Positions 7,315 to 15,423 of a stretch of DNA of 64,000 bases are shown here, piece by piece. Source of the stretch: an uncultured Bacilli bacterium (GTDB lineage: Bacteria > Bacillota_I > Bacilli_A > RF39 > UBA660); assembly GCA_934085595.1 (NCBI GenBank), contig CAKOHK010000005.1, positions 1-64,000 on the forward strand, given 5' to 3'. The notes under the pieces are model-generated. The model saw only the letters and a list, made by a program, of their open reading frames with translations. It searched no databases and was not told the origin of the DNA. Position 1 is the first letter of the stretch. Every line of letters begins with the position of its first letter. The position numbers were made by a program, and so were the translations under genes.

Positions 7315-8523
7315 TTATTTTACTAAGTTAATTTTAATATGTATTTTTTTACCTTTACTAATTACAAAACTATTATTTTCAAAATCATCATATTTAATAG
7401 CTTTATTTGGGTCATTTACTTTTTCTGAATTAATACTAATACCATTTCCTTCAATTAATCTTCTAGCTTCACTCTTAGAACTTACTAAAGATGCTTTTAC
7501 CATTACATCCATTATATTATCATTTTCTAGTAGATTAACAGAAACTTCCTCCATCCCCTCTTCACTGTAACCTTTACTAAATACTTCTTCACTAGTTTTC
7601 TTAGCAAGATCAGCTTCTTCTTTACCATGAATATCTTTAACTACTTCATATGCAAGTGCCATTTGAGCAAGTCTCTTTTCTGGTTCCTTTTTAACACTTT
7701 CTTCTAATGCTTCAATATCTTCTTTACTTAAGAATGTAAATACTTTTAAATATTCAATAACTTTACTATCATCAGTATTAATTAAGTATTGATATATTTT
7801 ATAAGGACTAGTTTTATTTTTATCAAGCCATAAAGCATTACCTTCACTTTTACCAAACTTATTTCCATTTGAATCAAGTATTAATGGCATTGTAAATCCA
7901 TAAGCTTCTTTTCCTAGTATCTTTCTTATTAATTCTATACCAGTAGTAATATTTCCCCATTGATCACTACCCGCAGCCTGAAGTGTACATCCCATTTCTT
8001 TATATAAATGTAAGAAATCATAACCTTGAAGTAATGTATAACTAAACTCTTTATATGAAATACCACTTTCAAGTCTTCTAGCAATTATATCTTTATTAAG
8101 CATATAATTTACATTTATATATGTCCCTATATCTCTTAAGAAATCAAGAACTGTTACGTCTTTAGTCCAATCATAATTGTTAACAAGCATTGCTTTTCCA
8201 TCTAATAATCTATCTACTTGTATTTTAAGTGCTTTAACATTCTCATCTACAAACTCTTTAGTAATAGTTTTTCTCTCCATAGTAGGTCTTGGATCACCTA
8301 TTAATCCTGTAGCTCCACCAACTAATATAATTGGTTTATGACCATGTAACATTAATCTCTTAGCAGTTACAAAAGAAGCATAATGCCCTATATGTAATGA
8401 GTCAGCAGTAGGATCAGTACCTAAATAAAATGTTAAACTATCATTATTAAGTTTATCTTCAAGTTCCTCACTACTAATATCTTTTATAACACCTCTCCAT
8501 TTAAGTTCATCAAAAAATTTCAT
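7315..8523 (-). CDS. tyrS: Tyrosyl-tRNA synthetase
   Basis: This class I synthetase attaches Tyr to tRNA-Tyr. The HIGH motif appears as HIGH within SLHIGHYA, and the KMSKS loop as KFGKS. A C-terminal S4-like RNA-binding domain (about 330-402) is present, and the length of 402 aa is normal for the bacterial TyrS family. Its ATG overlaps the stop codon of dut (TAATG). The operon is preceded by a T-box leader with a plausible UAC (Tyr) specifier, matching its product. Confidence 0.95.
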   Translation of the reverse strand: MKFFDELKWRGVIKDISSEELEDKLNNDSLTFYLGTDPTADSLHIGHYASFVTAKRLMLHGHKPIILVGGATGLIGDPRPTMERKTITKEFVDENVKALKIQVDRLLDGKAMLVNNYDWTKDVTVLDFLRDIGTYINVNYMLNKDIIARRLESGISYKEFSYTLLQGYDFLHLYKEMGCTLQAAGSDQWGNITTGIELIRKILGKEAYGFTMPLILDSNGNKFGKSEGNALWLDKNKTSPYKIYQYLINTDDSKVIEYLKVFTFLSKEDIEALEESVKKEPEKRLAQMALAYEVVKDIHGKEEADLAKKTSEEVFSKGYSEEGMEEVSVNLLENDNIMDVMVKASLVSSKSEARRLIEGNGISINSEKVNDPNKAIKYDDFENNSFVISKGKKIHIKINLVK

Positions 8524-9005
8524 TATATTTTCCTCCTATCAGTTGAACCTATACCACCCATTCTAGTGGCAGTTATTTCTTTTTCATCATCAGTAACTAA
8601 ATACTTCATAAACACCCCTTGTGCTATTCTATCTCCTATTTTAATATTAAAATCTTTTTTACCATTATTAACAAGTTTAATCTTAAAATGTCCTTCATTA
8701 TCAATATTATTATAGTAATCACTATCAATAACACCAACACTATTCACTAAACTAACATTATATTTATAACCAAGTGAACTCCTAGAATAAATATAAAATA
8801 CTTCATCATCATTCATACACACTTTAAGCCCAGTTCTAATAACACTATCACATCCAGGTTTTATAGTAACTTCATCCATACTTCTAATATCATACGCAGC
8901 ACTATGTTTAGTACTTCTAGTAGGTATTTCAATCTTATCATAATTTACTTCACTACCAAACTCTTTAATGTACGTTTCTTTACTTATCTTTTCAAAAAAT
9001 CTCAT
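8523..9005 (-). CDS. dut: dUTP diphosphatase
   Basis: This 160-aa trimeric dUTPase converts dUTP to dUMP and pyrophosphate. The conserved motifs occur in order: AAYDIRS, RSSLG, GVIDSDYYN, RIAQGVF and a C-terminal GGIGSTDR. A strong GGAGG lies before the ATG at 9005. It is the first gene after a tyrosine T-box and is coupled to tyrS. Nucleotide-pool cleaning is therefore transcribed in response to uncharged tRNA-Tyr, which is an unusual pairing and may just be operon hitch-hiking. Confidence 0.92.
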   Translation of the reverse strand: MRFFEKISKETYIKEFGSEVNYDKIEIPTRSTKHSAAYDIRSMDEVTIKPGCDSVIRTGLKVCMNDDEVFYIYSRSSLGYKYNVSLVNSVGVIDSDYYNNIDNEGHFKIKLVNNGKKDFNIKIGDRIAQGVFMKYLVTDDEKEITATRMGGIGSTDRRKI

Positions 9006-9020
9006 TTTACCTCCAAAATA

Positions 9021-9201
9021 AAAAGTGATACTAAAGGACGAATATATCGTGGTACCACCTTAATTACTTCTTAAATACTATAACGCGTAACCTATAAACT
9101 CCAAAATATGTATATTCATTTTTATAAACTATTAGTTCTCACCAATCACTAACTCTCTTAAAATATTTATAAAAACTACTCTTATTTCTTCAACATTTAT
9201 A
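9021..9201 (-). promoter_or_regulatory. Tyrosine T-box riboswitch leader (dut-tyrS)
   Basis: On the minus strand the T-box core AAGGTGGTACCACG is complete (9048-9061). Upstream lies a stem I region with AGAGTAGT (AGTA-type bulge) and GGTGAGAAC-like distal elements. A UAC triplet followed by A at 9113-9111 fits a Tyr specifier in an internal loop. Downstream, GTGGTA can pair with TATCAC, which is followed by TTTTTATTTT (about 9018-9027) to form the terminator that competes with the antiterminator. Uncharged tRNA-Tyr should permit read-through into dut-tyrS. The exact specifier loop fold was not computed. Confidence 0.88.
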
Positions 9202-9207
9202 AAACGA

Positions 9208-9236
9208 TTATAGATTATCAAAGTACATTTGTCAAG
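9208..9236 (-). promoter_or_regulatory. Promoter of the T-box leader
   Basis: Perfect -35 TTGACA (9231-9236), a 17-bp spacer and a perfect -10 TATAAT (9208-9213) place transcription start near 9201. Confidence 0.85.
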
Positions 9237-9241
9237 TTAAA

Positions 9242-9478
9242 CTAAACATATTTTTCTATATCTTTCGGAACTTTATCATTTACTATAGTATTTATTATCT
9301 TTTCTCTTTTTTCATCACTTACTTCTTTTCCTGTTATATCACTAAGTTCATCTATTATTTCATTTAGTGTATCTTTATTTTTAAAGTTACCCTCTTGTAA
9401 TTTTCTAGCAAGATTTACTATAGTATCTTTACTAACCTTGGTTTTAGCTTCCACCCTATCAAAAAAGCTCTCGTTCAT
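9242..9478 (-). CDS. spoVIF: Stage VI sporulation protein F family (SpoVIF)
   Basis: The 78-aa small protein matches the SpoVIF pattern as I remember it from Bacillus: FFDRVEAKTKVSKDTI at the start, a central NFKNKDTLNEII, and a C-terminal KINTIVNDKVPKDI-like segment. In B. subtilis SpoVIF is a late mother-cell protein needed for proper coat assembly. The frame opens at 9514, but ATG 9478 has AGGAGG immediately upstream. A sigma-K-like promoter is visible (see 9493-9519). This is the strongest single sign of sporulation in the window. Confidence 0.8.
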   Translation of the reverse strand: MNESFFDRVEAKTKVSKDTIVNLARKLQEGNFKNKDTLNEIIDELSDITGKEVSDEKREKIINTIVNDKVPKDIEKYV

Positions 9479-9492
9479 ATACCCTCCTAAAA

Positions 9493-9519
9493 TAGTATAT
9501 GTAAGAAAGCCCATATTGT
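9493..9519 (-). promoter_or_regulatory. Possible sigma-K-type promoter of spoVIF
   Basis: On the minus strand CATATACTA (9493-9501) fits the sigma-K -10 pattern CATAnnnTA, with AC (9518-9519) 16 bases upstream as the -35. It lies between the SDR stop and the spoVIF ribosome site. The pattern is short and could arise by chance in A/T-rich DNA. Confidence 0.4.
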
Positions 9520-9520
9520 T

Positions 9521-10273
9521 TTAATTATCTATTTTTTTCTTTTGTATTTTATATATTATTTTCATAACAAACTTACGACTAAATATTCTATTGGCAAACA
9601 CAGCACATCTCATTCTAAATGCTGGTATTATTAATACTTTATTTTTAAATATTTTATCAAGTGTATAATCAGCTACATAATCACTAGTTAAACTTCTAAC
9701 TCCAAATTTAACATTTGCTCTATCATTAAATAATGTTTTAGTAGGTCCAGGACATAATACTGATACTTTAACATTACTATTATTTCTTCTAAGTTCTTCA
9801 TATATAGCCATAGTTAAATTATAAACATAACTCTTAGTGGCATAATAAGTAGCCATTAATGGCCCAGGTTCAAACGCAGCAATACTAGCTACATTAAGTA
9901 TTCTACCATAATCTTGTTTAATAAAATCTTCTAAAAATAATTTAGTTAATATATGAACACTTCTTATATTTAAATCAATCATATTAAGTTCATTATCTAA
10001 ATTAGTACTAGCAAACTCACCAAACGCACCAAAGCCAGCATTATTTATAAGAAAGTTTACTTTACCACTATACTTTTCATAAAGTTTATATAAGTTCTCC
10101 TCTACGCTTAAATCCATAACTTCTATTTTAACTTTACATTTAAGTTCTTCTTTTAAAAGTCTTAATTTATCTTCACTTCTAGCAACTAATATTAAATCAT
10201 ATCCCCTACTAGCAAGACCTCTAGCAAGGCTCTCTCCTATCCCACTACTAGCTCCAGTTATTAATACTTCCAT
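9521..10273 (-). CDS. Short-chain dehydrogenase/reductase
   Basis: This 250-aa classical SDR has a Rossmann nucleotide-binding motif GASSGIG near the N-terminus, the NNAG motif (INNAGFG), a catalytic Ser (NVASIA) and the Y-x3-K pair (YYATKS). The substrate cannot be read from the sequence; the family relatives include DltE/YqjQ-like oxidoreductases of unknown substrate. The start is ATG 10273 with GGGTGAT upstream, rather than the earlier in-frame codon at 10282. Confidence 0.85.
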   Translation of the reverse strand: MEVLITGASSGIGESLARGLASRGYDLILVARSEDKLRLLKEELKCKVKIEVMDLSVEENLYKLYEKYSGKVNFLINNAGFGAFGEFASTNLDNELNMIDLNIRSVHILTKLFLEDFIKQDYGRILNVASIAAFEPGPLMATYYATKSYVYNLTMAIYEELRRNNSNVKVSVLCPGPTKTLFNDRANVKFGVRSLTSDYVADYTLDKIFKNKVLIIPAFRMRCAVFANRIFSRKFVMKIIYKIQKKKIDN

Positions 10274-10322
10274 TCTTATCACCCATAGTTATTTTATCAA
10301 ATAAAATATAAAATTAAAAGTA

Positions 10323-10733
10323 CTATTTCTTCTTAAGTAATGGACAAAAACCACTATTATCAATTTGATAAGTTTCCTCTAGTGTTACATCTTGACATAC
10401 AAAGCACTGAAGTTTCTCACAAAATATAGATAAATGAGACATACTATCAAACATATCACCATAGTTTTCTCCATTTGTAAAAGTATAAGGACACTTATAA
10501 CACTTAGCAAAATTAAGTGAACTCTTACGCACTACTCTACCATTTTCAAGTATAGTAAGGTCACTATCTCTAGATAATATATTAACAAGTCTATAAGTAA
10601 CAATAAACTTCTCTTTTTCATCTCCAGCCACATTACTAACAATTCTTCTAAGTAATTCTTCCCAAGTTAAATTATCATCATACTTATCAAGATATTCTCT
10701 TATTTCTTTATTAATTCTTTTTAAGTTTTCCAT
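10323..10733 (-). CDS. Hypothetical Cys-rich protein, 136 aa
   Basis: I do not recognise this protein. The N-terminal half is helical and charged. The C-terminal half holds several Cys in CxxC-like groups (CYKC, CEKLQCFVC, a final C before PLLKKK), which could bind zinc. The start is ATG 10733 with GGAGGG five bases upstream. It stands between the SDR gene and a small membrane-protein gene on the same strand, without obvious functional context. Confidence 0.6.
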   Translation of the reverse strand: MENLKRINKEIREYLDKYDDNLTWEELLRRIVSNVAGDEKEKFIVTYRLVNILSRDSDLTILENGRVVRKSSLNFAKCYKCPYTFTNGENYGDMFDSMSHLSIFCEKLQCFVCQDVTLEETYQIDNSGFCPLLKKK

Positions 10734-10790
10734 TTTTCCCTCCATTTATAAATAATTATTATACAAGTAGATTAATAAAAAGTAAAGAAA

Positions 10791-11138
10791 TTACTCACAC
10801 ATTCCTTTACTTTTATAATAACTACCTAAAATATAATACAAAACATATAATAAAATACTAACTACTATAAACGCTATTATTATAGATAATATTAATGATT
10901 TAACATTCATAATAATACATGCCCCGCAAGCAATAATAAATGAATTAATCACCGCAAGAGTATTTAAAAGCCTTTTATATTTAACTTTCCTCATATCAAG
11001 TTTATATCTATTTATAATATACATAACTTCACTATTCTTTTTAAGTTTCTCAAAGCTCTTTCTCTTACCATTTATAACAAACACATATATTAAATATGTA
11101 ACTAAATATAATATAAGAAAATCTATTATATATTTCAT
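10791..11138 (-). CDS. Small membrane protein with three helices, 115 aa
   Basis: The protein has one N-terminal membrane helix (about 3-20) and two closely spaced C-terminal helices, with a basic cytoplasmic segment between them (KRKSFEKLKKNSEVMYIINRYKLDMRKVKYKR in part). This architecture recurs as an uncharacterised family in Firmicutes. The start is ATG 11138 with GGGAGTG upstream. It is 21 bp downstream of the GH31 gene and likely in its operon. Its function is unknown. Confidence 0.65.
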   Translation of the reverse strand: MKYIIDFLILYLVTYLIYVFVINGKRKSFEKLKKNSEVMYIINRYKLDMRKVKYKRLLNTLAVINSFIIACGACIIMNVKSLILSIIIAFIVVSILLYVLYYILGSYYKSKGMCE

Positions 11139-11159
11139 ATTCACTCCCACTAAAGTATA

Positions 11160-13565
11160 CTAAAGTTCTGCCATATATTCAAGTAACTTAATAAACATCT
11201 TAACAAATATAGTATCTAGTCCCTTTCTTCTAAGTCTTCTTATTTTAATTCTTTTTTCTTTAATTTCTTCATCACTAAATATAATCTTATCTATTTCTTC
11301 TTTAAGTCTAGTTTCTATCTTCGCATCACTTATAATACTTGCTAAATCCTCATTTATTACTCTAAATGCATTAATTTCTATATCTTTACCCTTACAATAT
11401 ACAAATATCTTACTAGTAGTATCTACATTATCAAACATAACTAAGAAATCATTTTCTTTACTTTTAGTTCTAAATGGTATATTTATTTCATTAACAAATA
11501 CTTGTACATCTTTAGTACTCTTAGTATTTCTAAAATTGATTACATAATTTCTTTTTTCTGGTATAACTCCCTTCTTACCTTCAAGTGGTGTTATTTGTAC
11601 TGAAAAATCATTTTCTTTATAGAAATACTCTATCTGCGTAGTAAAACTATATCCTTCTTTATACATATTACTTACGCCATCATCTTCATATAACTTATAT
11701 GCATTACTTTTACCTGGGAATATCTGCACTTCAAGTGTCTCTGGAGGTTTTATACTATTAAGATTATCATTATCATTTCTAGCCATAGGTATAATAGCTC
11801 CACTACTCGCATACACAGGATAATCCTCATCCTTATAGAATGTTGTATATCTCTTACCACCAACAAACTTTTTACCAGTCTTAAAATCATACCAAATACC
11901 ATTAGGTAAAAATATCTTATGAACAACTCTATTCATAACATTATCTTTCTTATTAGTAATCGGACATATAAAGAAAGAACTACCAAAATAATATTCATTT
12001 TTATAAAGAGGTTCATCATAAGTTTCAGGATATCTATAATATAGTGGTTGCACTATAGGACTTCCATTAGTACTATATTTATATGCTTCAGTATATATAT
12101 ATGGTATTAATTTTTGTCTTATTCTTAAATAATCACCAGCTATCTTATTAGTTTTAGCATCCCACTTCCATGGTTCTCTTTTATAATATTTCCCACTTTC
12201 ACTAGAAAGTCTAAGTATAGGACTATAAGTACCAAGTTGTACATATCTTATATATAACTCTTCATCCTCACTTCCCCCTTTAAATCCACCAATATCATGA
12301 CTCCACCAAGAAATACCAATATTAGAAGAAGTACTATTATAAAAAGGAAGTAATCTAAGAGTCTTAAAACTAACAGGAGTATTTCCACTATATAAAGCCC
12401 CTAAATTATGAGCACATACCCCATTATTCCTAGATATTATAAAGTTTCTCTTATCTTTATACTTACTAAAGTTCTTATATAAATAATAATTAGTAGTATA
12501 ATTCATAAGTTTACTTTTACTATTATTATCATCTACCCATAAGAAGTCAACACCACTATCAATAACAGGATTAATTATATTCTTTAAAAATGAATCACAT
12601 AATTTATAATCAAATACATTAAAAGGAATATCTTCACCCTTATTACTACCATAAGCATTTATAAAATTATTATAATTAGTTTCATTCTTACTTATTATTC
12701 CATTAGTACGTATATTAAGTCCAAGTCTAATATCATTATCATGTAAATCTTTACTAAGTTTACCTATAAAAGGAAATAACTCTCTATTAACACTAAAACT
12801 AATATTACTACCAAAATTATTTCTAGCTTTATCCCCAAGCATAATAACAGATAAAGGAATACTATTCTCTTTAAAATTATTTACAAGTTTATATATATCT
12901 CTTTCATTATATATTTCATCTTTATACCACCACACACCTAAAGCATATCTTGGTATTAATGATGGAAAACCAGTTAAATTAAAATAATCTTTAAGTCCCT
13001 TTCCAAAATCATTATTATATATAAATAAATATGTATCTATATTTTTATAATTAGATGATATTATATTTCCATAATTAGTAAGTATAGGCGTCTTCGCATC
13101 ATCTATTGAAACAAATCCATCAAGGCTAAATAATCCATTATCATATTTAACTCTACCTTTAGTATCATCAAGACTATAACTACTTCCCTTAAAATTACGT
13201 GCTTCAGGATGATTAAAATACCATACTTTCTCAGTTCCATTAATAGTTACCCTAAGATTCGCATCAGGAACAAGTTTAGTCCCAACATAAGGACTTTCTT
13301 TTTTATATTCTATCATAAATACATCATTACTTATAACAAGAATACTCTCATCCTCTTTAACTTTAAGAGAAGGTTTACCAAAACTTCTATCTTTAGCAAA
13401 CAAAGTAGGATAATCACTAAACTTCCCATCATTACTATATTCAAACCTAATAAGAACATCACTTATTATACTAATTCTATATTTTTTACCCTTATATACA
13501 TATCTAGATGGAGTCTTAGCTTTCTTTATATCTATATAAAATCCTGGTCCAAAATCATAAAACAT
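11160..13565 (-). CDS. GH31-family alpha-glycosidase-like protein, altered acid/base site
   Basis: The 801-aa protein has an N-terminal beta domain, a GH31 (beta/alpha)8 barrel (about 200-540) and C-terminal beta domains, plus a basic C-terminal tail. Family landmarks are RYALGVWWYKDE, the nucleophile strand FLWVDDNN with Asp345, and WWSHDIGGF. The acid/base aspartate normally sits in a (W/Y)SGD motif before DIGGF. Here the motif reads YSGNT, with Asn395. The lack of a signal peptide indicates a cytoplasmic protein. It may act as a glycosyltransferase-like variant, bind oligosaccharides only, or use another acid; the sequence alone does not decide. Confidence 0.82.
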   Translation of the reverse strand: MFYDFGPGFYIDIKKAKTPSRYVYKGKKYRISIISDVLIRFEYSNDGKFSDYPTLFAKDRSFGKPSLKVKEDESILVISNDVFMIEYKKESPYVGTKLVPDANLRVTINGTEKVWYFNHPEARNFKGSSYSLDDTKGRVKYDNGLFSLDGFVSIDDAKTPILTNYGNIISSNYKNIDTYLFIYNNDFGKGLKDYFNLTGFPSLIPRYALGVWWYKDEIYNERDIYKLVNNFKENSIPLSVIMLGDKARNNFGSNISFSVNRELFPFIGKLSKDLHDNDIRLGLNIRTNGIISKNETNYNNFINAYGSNKGEDIPFNVFDYKLCDSFLKNIINPVIDSGVDFLWVDDNNSKSKLMNYTTNYYLYKNFSKYKDKRNFIISRNNGVCAHNLGALYSGNTPVSFKTLRLLPFYNSTSSNIGISWWSHDIGGFKGGSEDEELYIRYVQLGTYSPILRLSSESGKYYKREPWKWDAKTNKIAGDYLRIRQKLIPYIYTEAYKYSTNGSPIVQPLYYRYPETYDEPLYKNEYYFGSSFFICPITNKKDNVMNRVVHKIFLPNGIWYDFKTGKKFVGGKRYTTFYKDEDYPVYASSGAIIPMARNDNDNLNSIKPPETLEVQIFPGKSNAYKLYEDDGVSNMYKEGYSFTTQIEYFYKENDFSVQITPLEGKKGVIPEKRNYVINFRNTKSTKDVQVFVNEINIPFRTKSKENDFLVMFDNVDTTSKIFVYCKGKDIEINAFRVINEDLASIISDAKIETRLKEEIDKIIFSDEEIKEKRIKIRRLRRKGLDTIFVKMFIKLLEYMAEL

Positions 13566-13577
13566 ATTTTTATCCTC

Positions 13578-15335
13578 CTATTTTTTTATACGAGCCATCC
13601 AATTATTAAATATCTGACAGTTAGAACTACTAGGTTCAGGATTTGCTTTTTCCATCTTAACTATCATAGGTATTTTAAATATTTTACCAAATGCAATACA
13701 AGTACCTGGCTGTAATGTCTTTTGTTTTTCTACTATATCCTCACTCATATTAGGTACAGAAGCAGCTATATAATCTAAATCCTGAGGATGATTAATCTTA
13801 AATATAATAAAATTAGCACACTGACTTATAACATTACTAGAAAGTTCAGTAGGTCTTTGAGTAATTAAATCCATAATAAGTCCATACTTTCTTCCCTCTT
13901 TAGCAATTCTTTCAAATATGTTATATCCAAGTATCTTTTTATCATCATTCTCAATTACATATCTATGCGCTTCTTCAAGTATCATATGTATTGGAAATGA
14001 AGCTCTATCACTAAGACTTCTAGTATATCTTAAAAATAATCTACCAAATATTTTAACTATACTACGAGCAAACCTATCATCAACATCTTCTAAATTAAAA
14101 TTAACTATCTGACACTTCATATTATCTTTAATCTGAAGTCTTTTAATATAATTCTCAAGAGTAATAAACTCATTACTAAAAAACTTACTCTTATCTCTTG
14201 TAACTAAATCATGTAATCTTACTTTAAGACTCATCGCACTATCATACATATCTTCATTAAGTAAATATCTTTCACTATATAAAGTAAAGTTAAGTGCTAC
14301 TTCTAAATCTTTAAGAGAATATCTAGTATCTTCTATATCAGTAAAGTTCCATTCTCTCTCTTCATTAATAAATGATTTAATATAATCTGTTATAACAGTA
14401 CGTTCGGCAAATCTACCTTCCATATCTATATCAAAACAATCTCTAAACTTACGTGTAAATCCTATACCTTTAACCTCTGCTTCAAGATTTAACTCTGGTG
14501 TATTAGTTTCACTTAATATTTCAAATATCTGATCTCTTATCTTAGATGCTGTTTGATTAGTATATATTATTGATGTAATTGCTTTACTAAGAATATGATT
14601 CTTAAAATCATGTGCTTCATTATCTTTACGGGCAAACATACGCGCATAAACAATTGCTGTTTCAACTATAGCTATTTGTGAAAAATCACTCGCATCAAGT
14701 AAATTAAGAACATCTTCAAAATTAAGTAAACAAACAGGTATACTAAGAGTTTCATAATCAAGTCTAGGATTAGTCGTTATAACTTTAAACTTATAATATT
14801 TATTATTATCACTTAACTTACTAAAAGCGTTAATATATTCACCATAACTATCAAATATAAAAAGATTAGCTTTATATGGTATAACATCCCCACTAGGAAA
14901 AGCATTTTGTATTATTCTACATATACCATTAGTTTTACCACTACCAGTATTACCAAATATCGCAGTATGATTAGAGAATAAATCATCTATAGAAACATTA
15001 AGAGGATACCCATTATATAAAGGACTTATACCAAGAGGTATACTACCCCTTTCATTACCAGTAAGTATTTTAAGTTCATCATTATTTATAATTCTAACTT
15101 TACTATCCATAGAAGGTTTTCTAATTAAACCACCAATAAAATTATTAGATGTAAGTTCACCTAAAAAAGAAATATTTACAGTCTCTTCACTAATACTATC
15201 TATCTCACCTAATATCTTCTTATCATTATCTTCAAACACAACATGTAAATTAATTAAATCTTTAATAGCACTCCTATCACCACCAAGTTTAACACTAGCA
15301 CTATTCTTATTTATAGTAAGTATCCTATCAAACAT
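13578..15335 (-). CDS. HerA/FtsK-like ATPase (DUF87)
   Basis: The 585-aa protein has an N-terminal HAS-barrel-like beta domain (residues ~5-110), a Walker A motif GNTGSGKTN, and a late Walker B MILEEAH followed by an Arg-rich region, the pattern of hexameric HerA translocases. HerA relatives pump DNA with a nuclease such as NurA in archaea. No NurA or other nuclease gene is adjacent here, so the partner and role are unknown. The gene ends 12 bp upstream of the GH31 start and is likely cotranscribed with it. Confidence 0.8.
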   Translation of the reverse strand: MFDRILTINKNSASVKLGGDRSAIKDLINLHVVFEDNDKKILGEIDSISEETVNISFLGELTSNNFIGGLIRKPSMDSKVRIINNDELKILTGNERGSIPLGISPLYNGYPLNVSIDDLFSNHTAIFGNTGSGKTNGICRIIQNAFPSGDVIPYKANLFIFDSYGEYINAFSKLSDNNKYYKFKVITTNPRLDYETLSIPVCLLNFEDVLNLLDASDFSQIAIVETAIVYARMFARKDNEAHDFKNHILSKAITSIIYTNQTASKIRDQIFEILSETNTPELNLEAEVKGIGFTRKFRDCFDIDMEGRFAERTVITDYIKSFINEEREWNFTDIEDTRYSLKDLEVALNFTLYSERYLLNEDMYDSAMSLKVRLHDLVTRDKSKFFSNEFITLENYIKRLQIKDNMKCQIVNFNLEDVDDRFARSIVKIFGRLFLRYTRSLSDRASFPIHMILEEAHRYVIENDDKKILGYNIFERIAKEGRKYGLIMDLITQRPTELSSNVISQCANFIIFKINHPQDLDYIAASVPNMSEDIVEKQKTLQPGTCIAFGKIFKIPMIVKMEKANPEPSSSNCQIFNNWMARIKK

Positions 15336-15395
15336 ACCCGCTCTCCTATTCTATAAATATTTTAACACAATACATCACCATAAACAATATAATAG

Positions 15396-15422
15396 AAATA
15401 AAAAGTAGTACTTAGTACTACG
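15396..15422 (-). terminator. Terminator of surface protein 1
   Basis: Perfect stem GTAGTAC-tta-GTACTAC, followed on the minus strand by TTTTTATTTC, directly after the stop codon. Confidence 0.8.
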
Positions 15423-15423
15423 A

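Noticed and set aside
13209..13715. Long plus-strand open frame opposite GH31 and herA
   Set aside because: It is antisense to two clear genes, rich in Phe/Ile/Ser/Tyr from A/T codons, and has no ribosome site.
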